64,000 nt of DNA. Origin: Tetracentron sinense. Taxonomy: Eukaryota > Streptophyta > Magnoliopsida > Trochodendrales > Trochodendraceae. How positions within the stretch are numbered: the stretch's first letter is position 1; each line of letters begins with the position of its first letter. Location of the stretch: assembly GCA_015143295.1 (NCBI GenBank), contig CM026568.1:20776607-20840606 (forward strand), read 5' to 3'. The notes under the pieces are model-generated. The model ran no database searches, was not told the DNA's origin, and saw only the letters and a program-made list of their open reading frames with translations. The position numbers were made by a program, and so were the translations under genes. Below, piece by piece: positions 34,370 through 45,207 of this stretch.

Positions 34370-37300
34370 ATGGAGAGAGATTTCTTGGGTTTGAATTCGA
34401 GAGATTCGTTGATGATGGTGAAAGAGGAGACTAAGGATGGTTGCGAAGATTCTGGTATTCTTTTGATTTGATTTGATTCGTTTGTTTGTTTTTTTTTCTT
34501 TAGTTTCTTTGCCTAATTTTGTTTTTATTTATCTTGATTTGGCCTCTGATTACAGAAGCCTTAATCATAAATTTCAAAGCTAAATCTGTTGCTATTCTTT
34601 CATAGGTTGAATTTAAGTATTTGATTTGGAGAATCAGTCCTTCATTGATTTTGAAGAACTTCCCTTCTTTTTTGAACTACTGTTTTGCTAATGTGCGCTG
34701 GGAGTGCTCGCGTTTTGTTGCATCAGTTAATAAAAACACCCCCATGACTGGAAGTAAATTAGTATATTTCTGTCCTTTGTTTCGAACTAGTTTGGGTTGG
34801 ATTCACAAACTTATATGCGGCTGCCCGCTCGCCAACCCCAACAACACCCAAACCATTTTTTTTTTCTTTCCAAAAATCCAATGATATTAAAGATACATAT
34901 GGTTTCTACTCTGCTAGGTATTTTAAAGGATTTTCGAGCCTCTTTATTTGATTTTTATTTTTTGTTTTTCTAACTTATATTGTTATGTTATTTGGATAAT
35001 GTTCTGCACCATGCGCATAGGTTCATGTTTAATGAATGCGCCATTGCACAGTATTACTGCCTAGCAGGTGCTACTGAGGTCTTTTCATAAATAAATATAT
35101 ATTAAAAGAGTTTAAATATCAACCGGAGCTTTGATTCAAGAGATAACGGAAGCTTCCTAAAATGAGATGGAATCACAGCCAATCGCGATTGAACTCACGT
35201 CAACACGTGTCTCTCTGCACCTTATAAATTGTGGTTATGAGGTTCAATAATCTAACCTTGGTTTTTAGAAAAAAAGTATAAAAAAACTTTTAACTTTGGT
35301 TAAAAACTTTTAACCCTTAGTGTTAATATTTTTTCTAAAAACTAAGTTTATATTATTGAACCCTAAGGGTCAGTGAATCTTAACTATAGTTAATAAGGGT
35401 GAACAGGAACACATGTTGACTTGTGGGTGCGATTGAACTCTCCCCAAATTCAATCGCGATTGGTTGTGATTCAACCTCCCCTAAAATGTGCCTTGTGACA
35501 AGGGTATTTTAGGAATTAAACTTTTAGGATTATTGACATAAATGCCCTTTTTAATTTTGTAATTTTCAAAAATGGTACAAGGGGTATTGTAGAAATAATT
35601 TTAGTTTTATTGACATAAATGCCCTTAATTTTGTAATGCCCATGTCCCAAGGCATATTTTATGGAGCTCCGATAAGCTCTTGAACCAAAGTTCCTGTGTT
35701 CATATTTAAACTCTTATTTTTTAAAAAAACAAATGGTTTACTGGAGCTAAATAATTCTCCAAGTAAAAAGTACTTTCAACTCCATGACCCCATTTCATTA
35801 TAGATTGATAACTTTGTTCTGCATTAAATTTTAAGGAATCAAATGTATAGAAATTCTATTTGTGGTATTGTTTAGATAGTTTTAAGTTTTCTTGCTAAAT
35901 ATTTTTAACTCATTTGTATAGATGTCTTGAATAGACAATTTGAGAATATATTCTTACTGTGTTAGATATAATTACCCATGTGTCAAAATTTCTAACTGTT
36001 TGTTGTTCCAATGTATAAATCTAGAACTATTAAGGCATCTAATTTTATCTTGTTTCCAAACACATGGTTTAACCATAGTGACAAAGTCGGGGTTCGGGAT
36101 AATTCGGCAAGAATCAAGTTTGGAAAATTCGGAAAAATTCAGGAAAAATTCGAAAATAAAATAAAGTGTAAATTAATAATTATAAACATATACGGAACAA
36201 TTTGATTAAAATATATAAAAAAAATATTAAAAATTTTGAATTATTCGGGAATTATTCGTAAAAAACACGAATAAAACGAATAAAACGCGAATAAAACGGA
36301 AAAACAGCGTTTTTTTAAAATTCGCGAATTAAACGCAGAACAATTCGGCAGTTGAAAAATGCGCGAATTAAACTCGTTTTTTGTTACTTGGGGTTTAACA
36401 GCTCAGTACTTGGTCCTTAATTTCGAAGTTTGTGTGCCATTTTTATCAACATTGAAAATGGGTTTGTGTTATTTTATTGATAGACTGTATTTTATTACAT
36501 CTGAAGCATCATTGAAGATGTGGGTTGTTCTGTTCATGATTACAACCAATGGAACATCCTTGATTTTTTATTTAAACTTTGCAGCATTCACAAGAGGCTC
36601 AGGGATGCAGTGGCCCCACTCAAACAAGGTCTCGACCCTGGCTGCTGAAGAAGATAGGAACAAAAAAATTGCGTGTGAGCCCCTTGCATCGTCTGGATTT
36701 ATGCCTATAGCAACCACAGATGCAATTGAAACTAACCACAAACCCGCCGCTGGTCTGGTCCAGGTTGGATATTCCTGCTATTTTGAAAAATATACACTTC
36801 TGTTAACTAGATTTCTATTAGTATGAACTGATCTTGCCGATTTTCTCTCTCTATTTTTTTTCCTTGTATGGTTTTTAGAAAAACTTAAATCTTGATAGGC
36901 AAGGCAGTACCCATTATGCAATGACAGCTTATCCCGTGCACCATGTTGATGCACATTCGGTCCATCGGCCTCATGAAAGTAGGATGTTCCCAGTCGCAAG
37001 TCAAATGGTTTCGGTTGCTATGAGCAACCCTTTCTTCAAGACTCATGTCGCTAGCACTGGACAGAACTTGGATGCTGCTTCCATGAAGCAACAACTTGGA
37101 GGAATTCCGGTTACAGCCCCATATACCATTCTTCCCACTGCTGGTTCCATTGCAGAGACCACTGATCCAAGGTAATAGAACTTTTCATACTTGTGAACTT
37201 GTATACAGTATGAAATTCTCACTGTGAATATAGTTAAATCTATCCTGAAAAGACAAATTTCAACTGGAATTGAACCTCCTTTCTAGGAACATTTCCAAGC

Positions 37301-38924
37301 CCTCTGGGGAACCTGCTCAGCTGACAATCTTTTATGCGGGTGTGGTGAATGTCTACAATGATGTCTCTCCTGAGAAGGTCTCTCTCTCTCTCTCTCTCCA
37401 TGTGTTGTTATATCATCTCCTTGGTTGTCAGATGTGCAGAAATATTTTTATCTTCTTTTTGTGGTGGCATATTTTGTCCAGGCTCAGGCTATTATGTTCA
37501 TGGCTGGAAATGGGTCTTCCACGAATGCTAACATGACCCATCCAAGAGCTCGAGTGCAGGCACCAACCCCAAGGCAACTGGCAGGTGATGGTGTTCATGG
37601 CAACCAGTCCCATGCCGCATCGCCTTGCTCAGGTCTTTCAAGCCCCATGTCTGTTACTTCACATGCGGGTAATCAATCAGGAAGTGGGTCTAGTAGCACT
37701 GATGAAATGATTGCAGCGAAGACCATAGGAGCTTTGGCAGCTCCAAGTAGTAGTAGCCAACTGGAGCCTCCAAAAATAGTCAGTTTACTAGGATATGCTG
37801 CAGCAACTTTAGTGCCTTCAGGTATGACCTCATGCTTTTGATGGGTTTCCTTTTGGCATCTGTGCTATGTTAAACCATAAGTATTTTTTGTAAGATCTAC
37901 TATTATGAAAATTTTGCAACAAATTGACATCTTTTGTTCTGCAGATGTGCCACAGGCCCCCAAAGCATCCTTGGCTCGATTTCTGGAGAAGCGCAGGGAG
38001 AGGTAATTTGTTGTATTACTCCATATTTTCAACTTTCAGATTTTTATATAAATTTATGCAGAATTTTATGTGAATTGGGCCTAGTGATTACATGCAATCC
38101 TTCAATTAGATAGTGACTTGTCAAGACTCAGGAACCCTAGTTCTTTTGGAGTTGCAAGCTAATGACCATGGCTGCAAAATTTGATTTCAGTCATAGGCTA
38201 CTGTGATTCCCCCAAATGATATCCTTTCAATTTTCTAGTGTATTCTGACATCGAAATTCATTAATACCCTTTAAAACAATAGGGATACATTGGTGATTTG
38301 ATTCTAGGTGTGCTACTTAATAAGACTGGTGTCCAATCAGAAACAGATTCAAAGGTCATTTGAGTCTCAAGCTGAGAAATATCCATCGAAAGGTGCTTGA
38401 AGTTTCTTGCTAGCTGCAAAACTTTGGGGTCTTGAAGATGAATAAGACTGGTCAAGTGAGTCCTTATTACTTTGATGTTGGCAAAGGCTTGTCTTCCTTA
38501 TTTTGCAAAATGGGTTTCGAGCATAACTGCCCATCTTGCTATATCAACAAAAGAAGAGATACTTTAGGGGGAGCTGCTCATCTTGTTTTGGCTTCTTAGC
38601 ACTTGGGATTTCTTGCTATTTGGGATTGTTTTACATTTTATAAGGTCTATCATAGGAGATTTCAATTACATTTGCTAGAAGGAATTCCTATGTCATTGAG
38701 AAATGCCCCTACCTTGTAGTGTGGATGGGAATCATGATGACTTAGCATATATACTAATGAGTCTATACTCAGTCTATTGCTATGGCATAACCATTCACTG
38801 AGAACCGAAAGTTGATGCACCCGTAGGGATTTGTTGTATAAATATATGGACCTCCTGAAGATATGGAAAATACAATTAACTGAATCACTGATGGTGTACT
38901 ACTTTGGGTATTAGTAGTAGTTTG

Positions 38925-38955
<31 letters not shown>

Positions 38956-39843
38956 GCTTGCCGAATCTAGTTGTATTTATCCCCTTGTATAATAAGGGCC
39001 AAGTGAGAAATTCTCTGATTCTTACTGAGATCTTTGTCCTACTTCTCACTGGGTGATTCCATAGCTGCTGAAAAAAGTAGTTGACTTGACTGGAATCACA
39101 AGTTTTCAATGATACAGACAATTGGGAATCAGGGCTTGATTCTCCTGGCAAACGGTGCTACAAAACTTAGCAGCATACTTTGCCTTTTAACACCTTTTTA
39201 GTCCAGTCCTGCTGCTTGCCCTTAGTTGTAAGGGGTACGAATAAGACTAACTCAGTCTTCTACTAATGTAGGGCTAAGTAGTGCCTTTTCCTTTTTGAAT
39301 AACCCATTCTCATTATCTTTCATAAGTCAAGTAGGCAAACCTATAGGTCCTTAGTAGCGTTCACAATGAAGAACAGCCGGTTAAAAGACGGTGAATCTTT
39401 TTATTTATATATTTTCTTTCTATTATTATAGAAAAATCATTTTTTTCTATTTAGATATGTATAGACCAGCTTGACAAGCTATCCTTCCTCTTGATCTGAG
39501 GTGCTCAGAGAAAGATCTCTTTTTTATGACTTCCACTTCTCGATCCCTTCTATATATATATATATATATTCTTACTATGCTTTTAGTAGCTTGATATGTT
39601 TGAGCTTTCAATGTTGTGTTCCTACAATTGACGCCCATCTATGCATGCAGGGTGATGAAAACGGCACCTTACGATCTCAGCAAGAAATCGGCGGATAGTG
39701 CCACCCCTGGATCAAACAGTATCAAAAATTCTGGTGGTGCAGGCTCTGGTTCTCTCTCATCTAGCAATGAGCAATCACGGTGTTTGGGACCAACTAAAAA
39801 TGAGGAGAATGCCAAAAACTTGCACACTATGTCAGAGATTTAA
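34370..39843 (+). CDS. JAZ3-like (TIFY6): JAZ3/TIFY6-type jasmonate ZIM-domain repressor
   Basis: A nuclear repressor of jasmonate signalling that binds MYC factors and, with JA-Ile, the receptor COI1. Exons: 34370-34454, 36585-36763, 36879-37171, 37287-37377, 37482-37821, 37945-38002 and 39651-39843. They join in frame with GT-AG borders to 1239 bases, 412 residues. The N-terminus MERDFLGL and the following VKEE are typical of JAZ3/JAZ4. The TIFY motif TIFYAG is at about 199-204, in a domain running to IMFMAGN. The Jas motif (SLARFLEKRRER, then PY) is at about 338-356, split by intron 6. Odd: the loop before it reads VPQAPKAS, where relatives usually have an Arg in place of the second Pro. 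Intron 1 (2.1 kb) and intron 6 (1.65 kb) are long and intron 1 holds a MITE. Length fits the subfamily. Confidence 0.93.
35169..35472. mobile_element. Foldback MITE in JAZ intron 1
   Basis: Ends gaatcacagccaatcgcgat and its near-perfect inverse pair over about 24 bp. Further inverted blocks follow (caacacgtgt/acacatgttg, gattgaact/agttcaatc). The AT-rich centre contains 'ccttggtttttagaaa'. It belongs to the same family as 28041-28376 and lies wholly in the intron. Confidence 0.8.
36070..36370. repeat. Repeat rich in 'attcgg' and 'cgaataaaacg' words in JAZ intron 1
   Basis: Left 'ggttcgggataattcggc' and right 'gaacaattcggc' phrases flank an AT-rich middle with 'attattcgggaattattcg'. The composition is that of a MITE, but ends are unclear. 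It stops about 215 bases before exon 2. Confidence 0.4.
38003..39650 (+). other. Jas intron of the JAZ gene
   Basis: This intron splits the Jas motif after KRRER, the conserved position of the 'Jas intron' known in plant JAZ genes. If retained, the reading frame continues for about 36 codons and then stops, giving a protein with the N-terminal part of the motif but without the PY end. Such truncated forms are known in other JAZ genes to resist hormone-dependent turnover. Whether it is retained here cannot be seen. A (TA)n tract is at about 38925-38951 and another near 39551-39570. Confidence 0.7.
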
Positions 39844-40258
39844 TCTCTATTTTTTCCCTTGCAAAGCTCAGTGAAATCTCCGTACTTATATGATTGTAGT
39901 TTTCTTTTCTTCTCTTTTGAATGTAATCCGATGACATTGGGAACACTTCTGACTTCTTCAACGTAAAAGTAATACAGTGGTAAGTATATATTGTTCTCTC
40001 TCAATGTTTTTTTGTTGCCTTAATTGCACATCTAAATTTAGTTTGGTTTGGTTTTAATTAGGCCCGTCATCGAGTTTGACCTTTCTGATGCCCTTAAAAT
40101 TGAACACTTTTTTTCCCTCTTAAGGCCAGAGGGTCGAGCCAGCTCGAAATCTCAAGTCCCTCCTACATGATGGCTGGTTTTGGAAACCTAGCCTGGTCAT
40201 CCAGGTATGATACACTCTAATATGTATATAATATATACACTATCTATGACTATATCAT
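39844..40258 (+). other. 3' flank of the JAZ gene
   Basis: Probable 3' untranslated region, then spacer. No canonical AATAAA is obvious within the first 150 bases. No further gene. Confidence 0.4.
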
Positions 40259-40660
40259 AGTTGCCGGGAAGTTATGTATAAGGTGGAAAGTTCGTTTTAT
40301 AGGAAGTTCGTTTTCTCGAACAGACTCTCTTCATAAGAAGTTTGCTTTTATCACGTCTCATCTAGTAGTTAAAGGGAGTTGAATGTAAGAAATGATGTGG
40401 TAGACCATAATCTATAACCTAGGGTGTAGACTCTAAGCAAGTATCGTCGGTTTGAAACCTAAGACATCTATTTTTCTATAAAAATCTCATATAAGATAAA
40501 ATCAAAAGTATAAATTACCCATAAATAACATAATGGGAATGAAGAACATATATCTCGTTTCTCCTTTTTCAAGGTTTTTTCAGTCTCACTTTCCACTTCT
40601 CGTTTTCTCTTTGCATCTGGTTTTCACTTCTCGTTCTGGTAACTGTGTACTAGACCTTCC
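40259..40660. mobile_element. MITE-like element, copy 1 of an inverted pair
   Basis: The left end agttgccgggaagttatg and right end 'tctggtaact' are degenerate inverses. The whole block is the reverse complement of 47086-47475, sharing phrases such as 'cttagagtctacaccctag', 'tctcatataagataaa' and 'gaaacctaagacatcta' in altered form. Confidence 0.6.
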
Positions 40661-42035
40661 ATAAGTGTCACTTACGAAAACTATATATTAAGAACACCAC
40701 CAGTGTCTATATATGGTTGACACTTGACCTTAAGGATGATCTACTAACCATCTATCGGGACAACAACAATCAAGTTAATATGGAACAGAAAATCGTAGAG
40801 GTTTTTAGGTCTTGGAGATTAAACGGTTGTGGTCATGTGATGGGGGGTGTGGCATATGAATCTGAGAGTCGGTTGGTGGTAGTACTAAGTACCAATCTCA
40901 AACGTGTGGTAGATTTGTTGCTTATTTTTGGTGAGTGTGGTAGATTTGTAGCTATCACTACAGTTTTTTACATGTCCCTTGTACCCTGTGTCACGTTTCG
41001 TTAGCTTGTTACCTGTAACTGTAAGGTCATTTTTATCTGCCCAGATATTTGTTAAGAGTTGAGGGCGTCGGTGGAGGAAGAAGACATGACTCCTTTGGCT
41101 CGTGGTGAATGTGAGCTGACACAGCAGACACTGTAATAACCGTGGTCCCACTGATTCGCCATTTCAATGTCGGCCATTGCCAAACAATGAATGGAATTTC
41201 TAGTGGACCCTTACAAAGGAATATAAAATAAAAACACGTGTTTGTTTATCCAGAACGGCCTTCGAGGAATCCAGAAAGATGGTATCGGGCAACCACAAAA
41301 TAGGGGATATGTGATGATAAAATGTGGAGAAATCATTTCATTTTCTCCGATGATTTTGACTTCTCTCCACTTAATATTTCTTTCCCTTTTATCTCACCAC
41401 TTTATAGTCATGTATCATATTATGTGTGGAGAAATCAAACTCATGGCCCAAGAAAGGACTTCTCCAGCCACGGCTTCGCCAAATTGAATCCGAGGCCATT
41501 AAGAACAGGCTCCTTAGAGCCCAATAAGAACCCGGCTAATGACTTTCCACCTTTAATTCCCTTCCTTTTTTTTGCCAATTGCCTGCCCCATCCCATTTTT
41601 TTTTTTTTCAAATTGACTTCCTTTACCTATGAGTATTATAATAAAATATAATAAGTTTTCTATATAATGCCCCCCAAATTTTTCCATTTAACTTATTCTA
41701 TCTAGGGTTTTTCTCTTATTGCGCCTGTAGTTTGTCTTTGTTCTCAAAATACCTATATTTTAAAAACTTTTTTAATAATGCCTTTATGACTATTTTTTTA
41801 TTTATGAAAAGTTTGAAATACCCCTCCACTATTACTAACACTTTAAAGAATGGTTTTGAAAGAAGAAAATGAAAAAAAGGATTTACGTATGTGTGTATGA
41901 GATTGGAGAAGCTTGCCACTGTCCTCATCTTTACATCTTGCGAAACTTCTCATTTATTTCTCTTTTAGTGGATGTTTTAGTACAAATTTTCTTGAAAAAA
42001 GATATTAAAAAAATGTGTTTTAACGAAGTTTTTGC
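40661..42035. other. Spacer without a recognised gene
   Basis: A 95-codon frame at 40717-41004 and a frame at 41322-41651 have no recognisable domains and overlap others in conflict. I do not call genes here. Confidence 0.4.
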
Positions 42036-42290
42036 GTACAATGTTGATACACCTAGTATCAATAATATCGACTCATATTGACCTGTATCGATAATATTGA
42101 TACTCATATTGACATGAACCGATATGAACCATATCTATACTCATATTAACTTATATCAATAATATCGATACTCATATTGACCTGTATCGATAATATCGAT
42201 ATCATATTGACCTATATCAATATTATCGATATAGATCATCTTCAACCTTGAAACACAACTAATATCGATACGAAGTCTTGACTCGACTAG
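42036..42290. repeat. Degenerate tandem repeat of 'atatcgatactcatattgac'
   Basis: About six units of roughly 40-45 bp, each with tatcgat/tatcaat and 'catattgacctgtatcg' words. Many TATCGATA-like palindromes. Confidence 0.8.
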
Positions 42291-42840
42291 TTGAGTATCA
42301 ACCGCACCGCAAACAATAAATCATTAAAAAAAAATGTAAAGAAAACACAGGTAAAACCATCTAATATGAAATTTAAGGTTTAAAATCATAAATGTCATGA
42401 TTATAGTCATTTTCTTTAGGTTAAACTAATTTATTCAAAAACAACACAAAAAATCCAAAAACGGGTGTTTTTCTTCTGTTAATGGCGTTCTCTCACAATC
42501 GTGGTTAGTAGTTTAGCGGAACGAAATTCTCTTGTAGAAATCTTAGTCGGAAACAATAGGTAATGAAATGTTTGGGGACTCTTTTTAATCAACAAAGGGA
42601 CTCCACTATTGATAAAGAGCGAAGGGAGTTCTCAATGGTTGATGAGAATGGAGGAAACACTAATGTATTTCCTTCAAATGGTTTGGATAAAATGGAAAAA
42701 ATTTGCATGTGCAAACTTCTTTACATGTGTGTGGGGGCATTCAGATAAGGGTTTTTAATAAGGTGTGTATTTTGAAATCAAAGTCAAACTACAGTGTATC
42801 TCATCACACCATATTACACTACTACATAAATATTATTCTC
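42291..42840. other. AT-rich spacer, no gene seen
   Basis: A 61-codon frame at 42563-42748 shows no family features. Confidence 0.4.
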
Positions 42841-43440
42841 CAATAATCCCCCTCAAACACATGAGGATCTAAATCTTCATGGGTTTGTCACAAGTTGAGT
42901 ACTCCTCACCCTTGATCTTCCTTGATTTGTAGATGAATAGTTAGAACATTCAACTGTGCTTGGTGGTCACCGTCAGTCTGTGAAATCTATCTCTATCACA
43001 TCTTACTCATTTTTATGAGTCTATCAGAGCCAGTGACACACTAGATCAGGCTGTCATAAATCTTCTCCCACAGTACATGAAGTATGATCTGTAGTTTAAA
43101 GACACAGAATCAAACAAAAATAAAATAAAAATAGACGGTGGGATCACCAGCTATGATATCATAAAGAAGTTATTAAGCTTGACAGAGTTTTGGGAAAAAC
43201 TCAACTCTCAACACAAGAGAGATGGAGAAGAAATTTATTGATATTTAATCTATTTACAAGAAACATAAAAAGCATCCTAATTAAATTAGGAAACCATTCA
43301 AGAATAGAATGGAGAGTAATTAGCATTGTTTCTCTCGTGTCAAATATTTTCTTGTAAAGCAATATGAGTCTTTCCTTGTAGAGATTGTGACTCAATAGGA
43401 GTCTTGCACATACTGCACTTCTCATCCTCATGTGGCAATA
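42841..43440 (-). mobile_element. Possible LTR-retroelement end fragment
   Basis: On the - strand a primer-binding-like tgatatcatagctgg (near 43150-43165) follows LTR-like text with 'attttcttgtaaatagatt'. The arrangement looks like an LTR border, but no coding part or partner LTR is visible. Low certainty. Confidence 0.3.
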
Positions 43441-43628
43441 ACTTAGGCGGAAGCAAATCTGTAGTTTCCTATTAGTTGGAGGCTAACCCAAGCTCAACCT
43501 TGGGAGTAGAGCAATTGCCCAGTGAGGTTGGTTAGGCTAGACTTGGTTTTTCTCTAGCTGCATGGTCATGTAAAATCACCATGAAGAAAAGTAAATTGAA
43601 TGTAACCTTACATCTATCTTACTTTTCT

Positions 43629-43855
43629 AGTGTGTCAAAGGGTCGGGCATGAAATCGCCGGATTACTAATTGGGCCCCAGCTGGGTCTGAGCTGAGTTGG
43701 GCTAGATTGAGGACTTATTCCAAGTCAGTAATCTGCAATGGTTCGATCTGGTTTTGAGAACCATTTTATTTAATGGTCGACCAAACCCACTGAGAGGTCC
43801 GATTCGGGGCAGTGGCCCAGCCGTTTAGTCTGGACCGGGTTTTAAAAACACTGCT
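43629..43855. mobile_element. hAT-like MITE related to 33262-33560
   Basis: The right end 'gaccgggttttaaaaacactg' is the inverse of a cagtgtttt-type terminus and the left end 'agtgtgtcaaagggtcgg' resembles it. Subterminal 'ggttcgatctggttttgag' words occur. No certain target-site repeat. Confidence 0.4.
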
Positions 43856-44149
43856 CCTAAGTCCACGTCTAGTTTGACATGTGCGACCTTGGAAAAAATC
43901 TCATCCTAAGCTTAAATGGGTTACTCAAACTCAACCTGCAGGGTCAAAAGCTAGCCCAAACCTAGGAAGGAATGGAGTCTTGTGAGTTGGGCCTTTTTTG
44001 TTTTTTTTTTTTCATTTATTCAATACTAAAGTAGCGTTTGGGAATGATTAATGGTTAATTGAGATTTCTTTTTTTATAAATACAATTAGTTTGCAACCCC
44101 GGTTAGCTGTGTTAATTTATGTTCAGTGTTAGTGGGCGAGGGAACCTAA

Positions 44150-44394
44150 TATTGGAGGTGTGGTGAAAATAACTTGCAAATAAGAAATAGAAAACACACA
44201 AGAATACAAGCGGTTCACCTTATGTGGGCTACGTCCATAGAAGAGTCATCTTTTTTACTCGTAAAAAGTAAAGAGAATACATAGATCACTCTCTCACAGC
44301 CTTCAAAACAACTTTGTTATTTGCATAATAGAAAAATCTAGAACGAATATTATATATTATATAAAAACCTAACTTAAAACAAACTCCTACTCTA
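44150..44394 (-). mobile_element. Possible LTR fragment
   Basis: The text 'caagcggttcaccttatgtg' and 'gggctacgtccatagaag' reads, on the - strand, like the terminal part of a copia-type LTR. No ends or coding parts are seen. Confidence 0.25.
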
Positions 44395-44403
44395 ATTAGG
44401 TAA

Positions 44404-44546
44404 GGGTAATGCTTTTGAGACCATCCAAGGTAGATGCCACCCCAAGACCATGCATGTAATGCCGGAGATCAAAAATATATATACAACACAGATTTCAATA
44501 AGAAAAAATTGAATTTTACCCGAGACAGTCTTAAAAGCATTACCTC
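44404..44546. mobile_element. Small MITE with 9 bp flanking repeats
   Basis: The termini gggtaatgcttttgagac and (inverted) gaggtaatgcttttaagac pair. Flanks attaggtaa (44395-44403) and attaggaaa (44547-44555) match at eight of nine bases. A 9 bp target suggests a Mutator-like origin. The ends resemble those of 54854-55025. Confidence 0.7.
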
Positions 44547-44595
44547 ATTAGGAAAATTTTTAAAATTTTAGGACACTTGTGAGCGCGTGGCGGAG

Positions 44596-45207
44596 TTTTT
44601 TTTTTCGGTTAAAAAGATAATATTCATTCAATCCAAAAGATCTACATCAAGAGGACAAGGTCCCCAGTTAAAATTTCCAGTGATGGGAATAGGTCTCTGG
44701 AGACTGCCATTTAGACCCCCTTGGGCCAAATTGTGCGTAGTAGAATTCGCTTGACGTCTTATGAAGCGAAATTCCAATTGTCCACATTGAGTGCAAAGGT
44801 GCAAAATGTTGGAGAAGATATTATGGATTTCCCAATGGAGTTAACTAGAGGGAACCGAGAGTAAGTCGATGAGCTCCTTTGAGTCCGACCCAAGAACGAC
44901 CTTTCTCCACTGGTGTGAAATGGCACTTTGAATACCCATCCGAATGGCTGTAGCCTCGGCTAATCTGCTACTATATACCTCTTCTGCATGGTGTATAGAG
45001 TTTGCCTGCATGATCCCTAGCATTGATTCCAGCCCCCGCTGCCATATGTGATGATAAAGCGGCACCATCAATATTTATTTCGATCCAATTGGTCGCTAGA
45101 GTTCCATCTATCTGAGAGGCAGAGGACCCTAAGTTCTCACCGTGTGGTGGAGTTGATTTTGAATATAATGAAGGAGCAGTACTAAAGCAATAATAAGCTA
45201 AATGCAA
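44596..45207 (-). pseudogene. RNase H (RVT_3-type) remnant with poly(A) tail, LINE-like
   Basis: On the - strand two overlapping frames give an RNase H fold. WIEINIDGAALSSHMAAGAG carries the first catalytic Asp (about 45040-45100), RLAEATAIRMGI the Glu, and VLGSDSKELIDLL the second Asp (about 44860-44900). Reading between the two frames is needed, so it is broken. Downstream the - strand ends in an A-run (T-run at 44596-44605 on +). RVT_3 RNase H domains sit at the C-terminus of plant L1-type LINEs and in related small genes. The tail points to a 5'-truncated LINE or a retrocopy. No target-site repeat was found. Confidence 0.65.

Noticed and set aside
36359-36826. 155-codon frame starting at 36359 as the JAZ start
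   Set aside because: Its first part is intron sequence; the conserved MERDFLGL start at 34370 splices in frame to 36585.
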